Assembly (NCBI GenBank): GCA_012719125.1
Contig: JAAYAY010000092.1
Location: 1 to 64,000, forward strand
DNA length: 64,000 bases
Source of the DNA: Planctomycetaceae bacterium
GTDB lineage: Bacteria > Planctomycetota > Planctomycetia > Pirellulales > Thermoguttaceae
Reading direction: 5' to 3'
Position 1 is the first letter of the stretch. Each line of letters starts with the position of its first letter. This document shows positions 61,328 to 64,000 of this stretch, in pieces. The notes under the pieces were generated by a model. That model saw only the letters and a list, made by a program, of their open reading frames with translations, was not told the DNA's origin and did not search any database. Position numbers and translations under genes: made by a program.

Positions 61328-62041
61328 CTACGGCCTCCCGCCTCTTCGCTCGATCTCCGAGCCGATCGGCTCCACGTCGTAGAGCCGTTTGCCGATGGGC
61401 ACTTGGAAGCCGACTCGCTTGGGTAGCAGGGCCCCCACCGGGCAGGCCTCCACCGCCCGATCGGTGACCGCCGCCGTGGTTTCCGCCAATTTGCCCTCCG
61501 CATTCACGGCAATCCGCCGCGAGACGCCTCGCCCCACGAAATCGAACGCGTGCTTCCCGTCCAGATCGCGGGACGCTCGGACACAGCGGCCGCAGAGAAT
61601 GCAGCGATTCCGGTCGAGGAACACGTCGGGGTGGCTGGCGTCGACTTCCCGCTCGGGCCACAGGTAAGGATACTCCGGTGCCGTGATGCCGAAACGATAA
61701 GCCAATGCCTGCAGCTCGCAGTTGCCGCTCTTCTCGCAAAACATGCAGAAGTGATTGCCTTCGACCAACAGCATTTCGATGATGTCGCGTCGTATCGCGA
61801 GCAGCTTCTCCGTATCGTTCTCGACAACCATCCCCTCCGCAACGGGCTGCGTGCAGGCCGACTGGAAGCGGCCGTTTGCAATGACCGTGCAAACCCGGCA
61901 ACTGCCGAACGGCTCCAGACCCTTCTTGTGGCAAAGACGCGGAATATAGATCCCCGCCGCCTCGGCGGCCTCCAGGATCGTCTGGCCGGGAGATGCTTCG
62001 ATCTCGACTCCGTCGACAACCAAGCGGATCGGGTCACCCAT
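61328..62041 (-). CDS. hoxU: Hydrogenase diaphorase iron-sulphur subunit
   Basis: NuoG N-terminal homologue, 237 residues, passing electrons between HoxF and HoxY. A plant-type [2Fe-2S] site has Cys37, Cys48, Cys51 and Cys63. The His-Cys [4Fe-4S] site is His97, Cys99, Cys102, Cys108 (NHFCMFCEKSGNC). A further site has Cys147, Cys150, Cys153 (CILCGRC) and Cys200 (ACPVGAL). Start at ATG 62041, with AGAGGA upstream, 14 bases after hoxF. Length suits HoxU (about 230-240 residues). Confidence 0.95.
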   Translation of the reverse strand: MGDPIRLVVDGVEIEASPGQTILEAAEAAGIYIPRLCHKKGLEPFGSCRVCTVIANGRFQSACTQPVAEGMVVENDTEKLLAIRRDIIEMLLVEGNHFCMFCEKSGNCELQALAYRFGITAPEYPYLWPEREVDASHPDVFLDRNRCILCGRCVRASRDLDGKHAFDFVGRGVSRRIAVNAEGKLAETTAAVTDRAVEACPVGALLPKRVGFQVPIGKRLYDVEPIGSEIERRGGRP

Positions 62042-62055
62042 GAGTAGCGATTCCT

Positions 62056-63873
62056 CTATTCCCAAGGGTAGGCGGTCTGGCGTCCGGCGATCTTCTCGGC
62101 TTCGCCGAGGGCCGCACGAATGTCGAAGTTGGGCTGGAATTCGGACTCGACCTCACGGACCTTCGAGCGGCATGCCTCCGGAAAACCCTTCAAGACCGAC
62201 AGCACCGGATTGGGCGAAGTCTGTCCCAATCCGCAGCGGCTGCCGCTCTTGATGGTCGCAGCCAGTTGCTCCAGGTAGTCCAGGTCCTGCGGCACGCCGT
62301 GCCCGGCCAGAAGCCGTTCCACCCGTTCCTTCATGAGCACGTTTCCAACGCGGCAGGGGGTGCAATATCCGCAACTCTCGTCGGCAAAAAAGTCGAGGAA
62401 CTGATCGACGATCTCCCACAGGTCGCGCGTCGAATCAAAGACCATCACCGATCCGCCGGTGGCCAGATGGTCGTAGCAGATGGGCCGATCGAAATCGGCC
62501 GGTCCCACGAGATGCCCGCTGGGGCCGCCCATCTGCACGGCCGCCGGGTCCGTCGCACCGCATCGCCCGAGAACCTCGCTCAATCGAATGCCGAAAGGCA
62601 CCTCGTAGACCCCCGGTTTGGAACAGTCGCCGGAAATGCTCAGCAGCTTGGTGCCCTTCGAGCCCGGGCTCCCCATCTTGGCAAACCAGCCGGGCCCCAT
62701 TTCCAGGATCCGGGCGACGTTGCAGAAGGTCTCGACGTTGTTCACCGTCGTCGGATAATCCAGATAACCCTTCTGGGCGGGAAACGGCGGTCGCGTCTTG
62801 GGATCGCCCCGGCGTCCCTCGCAACTGCGGATCATGGCCGTCTCTTCCCCGCACACGTAGGCCCCGGCTCCCATGCGGATTTCCACGTCGAAGTCGAAGC
62901 CCTCGCGTTCCAGAATCGACGGGCCGAGCAAGTTGCGATCGCGCATATTCTGAAGGGTGTGTTCCAGAAACCGGCGAAGATAGGCGTATTCGGCCCGCAG
63001 GTAGAGAATGCCGTGCCGGGAGCCGACGGCGTAGCCCGCAATCGCCATACCCTCCAGGAACAACTCGGGCTGTTCGGTGAGGACCACGCGATCCTTGAAT
63101 GTCCCGGGTTCCCCCTCGTCGGCATTGCAGAGGACGTACTTCTCGTCGCCATCGGCGGCCCGAGTGAACTCCCACTTCATCCCGGTCGGGAAGCCGGCTC
63201 CACCCCGCCCGCGAAGCCGCGACGTCTTCACGTCGTTGATGACTTCCACGGGGCTCATGGCCAGGGCGTTCTTTAACCCGGCTCCCGGCTCCATGCCCGC
63301 AAAAATCACCTCTCCGGCCTGGCGGATGTTGTTGTGAACCATGGACTGCACAAGGTCGTGGGCGTTGTTGCCGTCGCCCAGCCGGCCCAGCAATTTTCTG
63401 GGATCCGGATCCTTGAGGAGTCGACGCACGATCGATCGCGCCTGGTCTCCCCCCAAATACGTGATGACGGTGTCGTTGACCAAAGCGGCCGGCGCCTGAT
63501 CCGACATCCCGATGCACGGCACTTTCTGGAGGCTAATCATGCCGTCGGGGGTCGTCCGGCCGAAATCGATTCCCAATTCCTCCGAGAATGCTGCCGCGAC
63601 CTGATCGACGCCTTTCATGCGGTCGATCACATCATTGCACAGTCGAATCACGACCTTGCCTAAGGGACGCTCCGACAGAAACGCGTAGAAGGTGACCACC
63701 CCCTCGACCTCGACTCGCTGGACTCTCATTTCGTCAGCGATGAGGTCCATAGCAGCCGAGTCCACACAGCCAAACTCCCCCTGGACGGCCTCCGCAGCGT
63801 CCAGAACACGATGCCCGCTTTTGCCAAACTTGTGGCAGATCTCACGGACTCTCTTTTCCGTTGCTCTGCTCAT
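62056..63873 (-). CDS. hoxF: Hydrogenase diaphorase subunit with fused NuoE-like domain
   Basis: 605 residues, matching the long HoxF in which a NuoE-like domain (about 1-150) is fused to a NuoF-like NAD/FMN domain. FMN/NADH motifs: RGRGGAGFPTG at 221-231, CNADEGEPGTFK at 249-260, GAGAYVCGEETA at 335-346. The [4Fe-4S] ligands are Cys501, Cys504, Cys507 (ESCGYCTPC) and Cys547. In the NuoE-like part only Cys79 and Cys120 remain of the [2Fe-2S] set (LCNDVID, PCIGMSDQ), so that cluster is lost, as reported for other HoxF proteins. Oxidises or reduces NAD(H). First gene of the hox operon in this window, 52 bases after the MFS stop. Confidence 0.95.
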   Translation of the reverse strand: MSRATEKRVREICHKFGKSGHRVLDAAEAVQGEFGCVDSAAMDLIADEMRVQRVEVEGVVTFYAFLSERPLGKVVIRLCNDVIDRMKGVDQVAAAFSEELGIDFGRTTPDGMISLQKVPCIGMSDQAPAALVNDTVITYLGGDQARSIVRRLLKDPDPRKLLGRLGDGNNAHDLVQSMVHNNIRQAGEVIFAGMEPGAGLKNALAMSPVEVINDVKTSRLRGRGGAGFPTGMKWEFTRAADGDEKYVLCNADEGEPGTFKDRVVLTEQPELFLEGMAIAGYAVGSRHGILYLRAEYAYLRRFLEHTLQNMRDRNLLGPSILEREGFDFDVEIRMGAGAYVCGEETAMIRSCEGRRGDPKTRPPFPAQKGYLDYPTTVNNVETFCNVARILEMGPGWFAKMGSPGSKGTKLLSISGDCSKPGVYEVPFGIRLSEVLGRCGATDPAAVQMGGPSGHLVGPADFDRPICYDHLATGGSVMVFDSTRDLWEIVDQFLDFFADESCGYCTPCRVGNVLMKERVERLLAGHGVPQDLDYLEQLAATIKSGSRCGLGQTSPNPVLSVLKGFPEACRSKVREVESEFQPNFDIRAALGEAEKIAGRQTAYPWE

Positions 63874-63925
63874 GGAGTCACGTCCCTTGGCTCCGCGTGC
63901 CGACAGTGCTTGGCAGGCTGATGGC

Positions 63926-64000
63926 CTACTCCGGAAGAGGTTTGCCCTTGGTTTCCGGGGCAAACCAGATGACGACCATACCGATGAGATAGACGAAAGT
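63926..64000 (-). CDS. MFS transporter, C-terminal end (partial)
   Basis: Twenty-four codons and a TAG (63926-63928) at the window edge. They encode the end of a hydrophobic helix (TFVYLIGMVVIWFAPETKG) and a short charged tail (KPLPE). The PETKG ending is characteristic of sugar-type major facilitator superfamily transporters. The rest lies beyond the window. Same strand as hoxF and 52 bases upstream of it, so operon membership is possible. Confidence 0.75.
   Translation of the reverse strand, partial: TFVYLIGMVVIWFAPETKGKPLPE

Overview
The window reads as chromosomal DNA of a planctomycete (Planctomycetota, possibly Pirellulales-like). The main evidence is a 7980-residue protein that opens with a LEPR-XLL type motif and carries four GEVED modules. 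Supporting evidence is a TolB-like propeller protein with a hydrazine-synthase-alpha-like domain and two haem c motifs, large exported beta-rich proteins, and GC-rich codon use that leaves long open frames on the antisense strands. I see no tRNA, rRNA, CRISPR array, insertion sequence or phage gene. The organism call is inference from gene content; no taxonomic marker gene is present.

Left part (1-16.5 kb): a short CBS-domain protein with a clipped first domain, an alanine/glutamate/lysine-repeat lipoprotein and a 2-Cys peroxiredoxin. Next is a divergent sugar-acid locus: an IclR regulator and a propeller/cytochrome c protein leftward, a zinc-type dehydrogenase and a KduD-like dehydrogenase rightward, with a palindromic operator candidate between them. 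hemC follows kduD by one base. Then come a lipoprotein, formate-tetrahydrofolate ligase (fhs), a large protein with RNA-polymerase alpha-CTD-like and sigma-region-4-like domains, a small frame-disrupted gene, an HSL-type esterase and a PfkB kinase.

Middle part (16.5-33.6 kb): two overlapping leftward genes encode 1201- and 2617-residue exported membrane-anchored proteins that together hold three related units. After them come rpiB, a tiny membrane protein, pdxJ, a short unknown protein, a CAP/SCP secreted protein, a URO-D/MtaA-like protein without the usual metal ligands, an SDR, and 5-formyltetrahydrofolate cyclo-ligase.

Right part: a single leftward gene of about 24 kb (33681-57623) encodes the giant modular protein with two separate metzincin zinc sites. 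A roughly 0.8 kb gene-free stretch follows. The last block is a leftward operon for a bidirectional NAD-linked [NiFe] hydrogenase (hoxF, hoxU, hoxY, hoxH), its maturation endopeptidase and a stand-alone response-regulator receiver. The C-terminal end of an MFS transporter gene lies at the right edge.

The strongest candidates for undescribed biology are the alpha-CTD/sigma-4 fusion protein, the three-unit exported protein pair, and a recurrent module ('EFD module') scattered at least twelve times through the giant protein.
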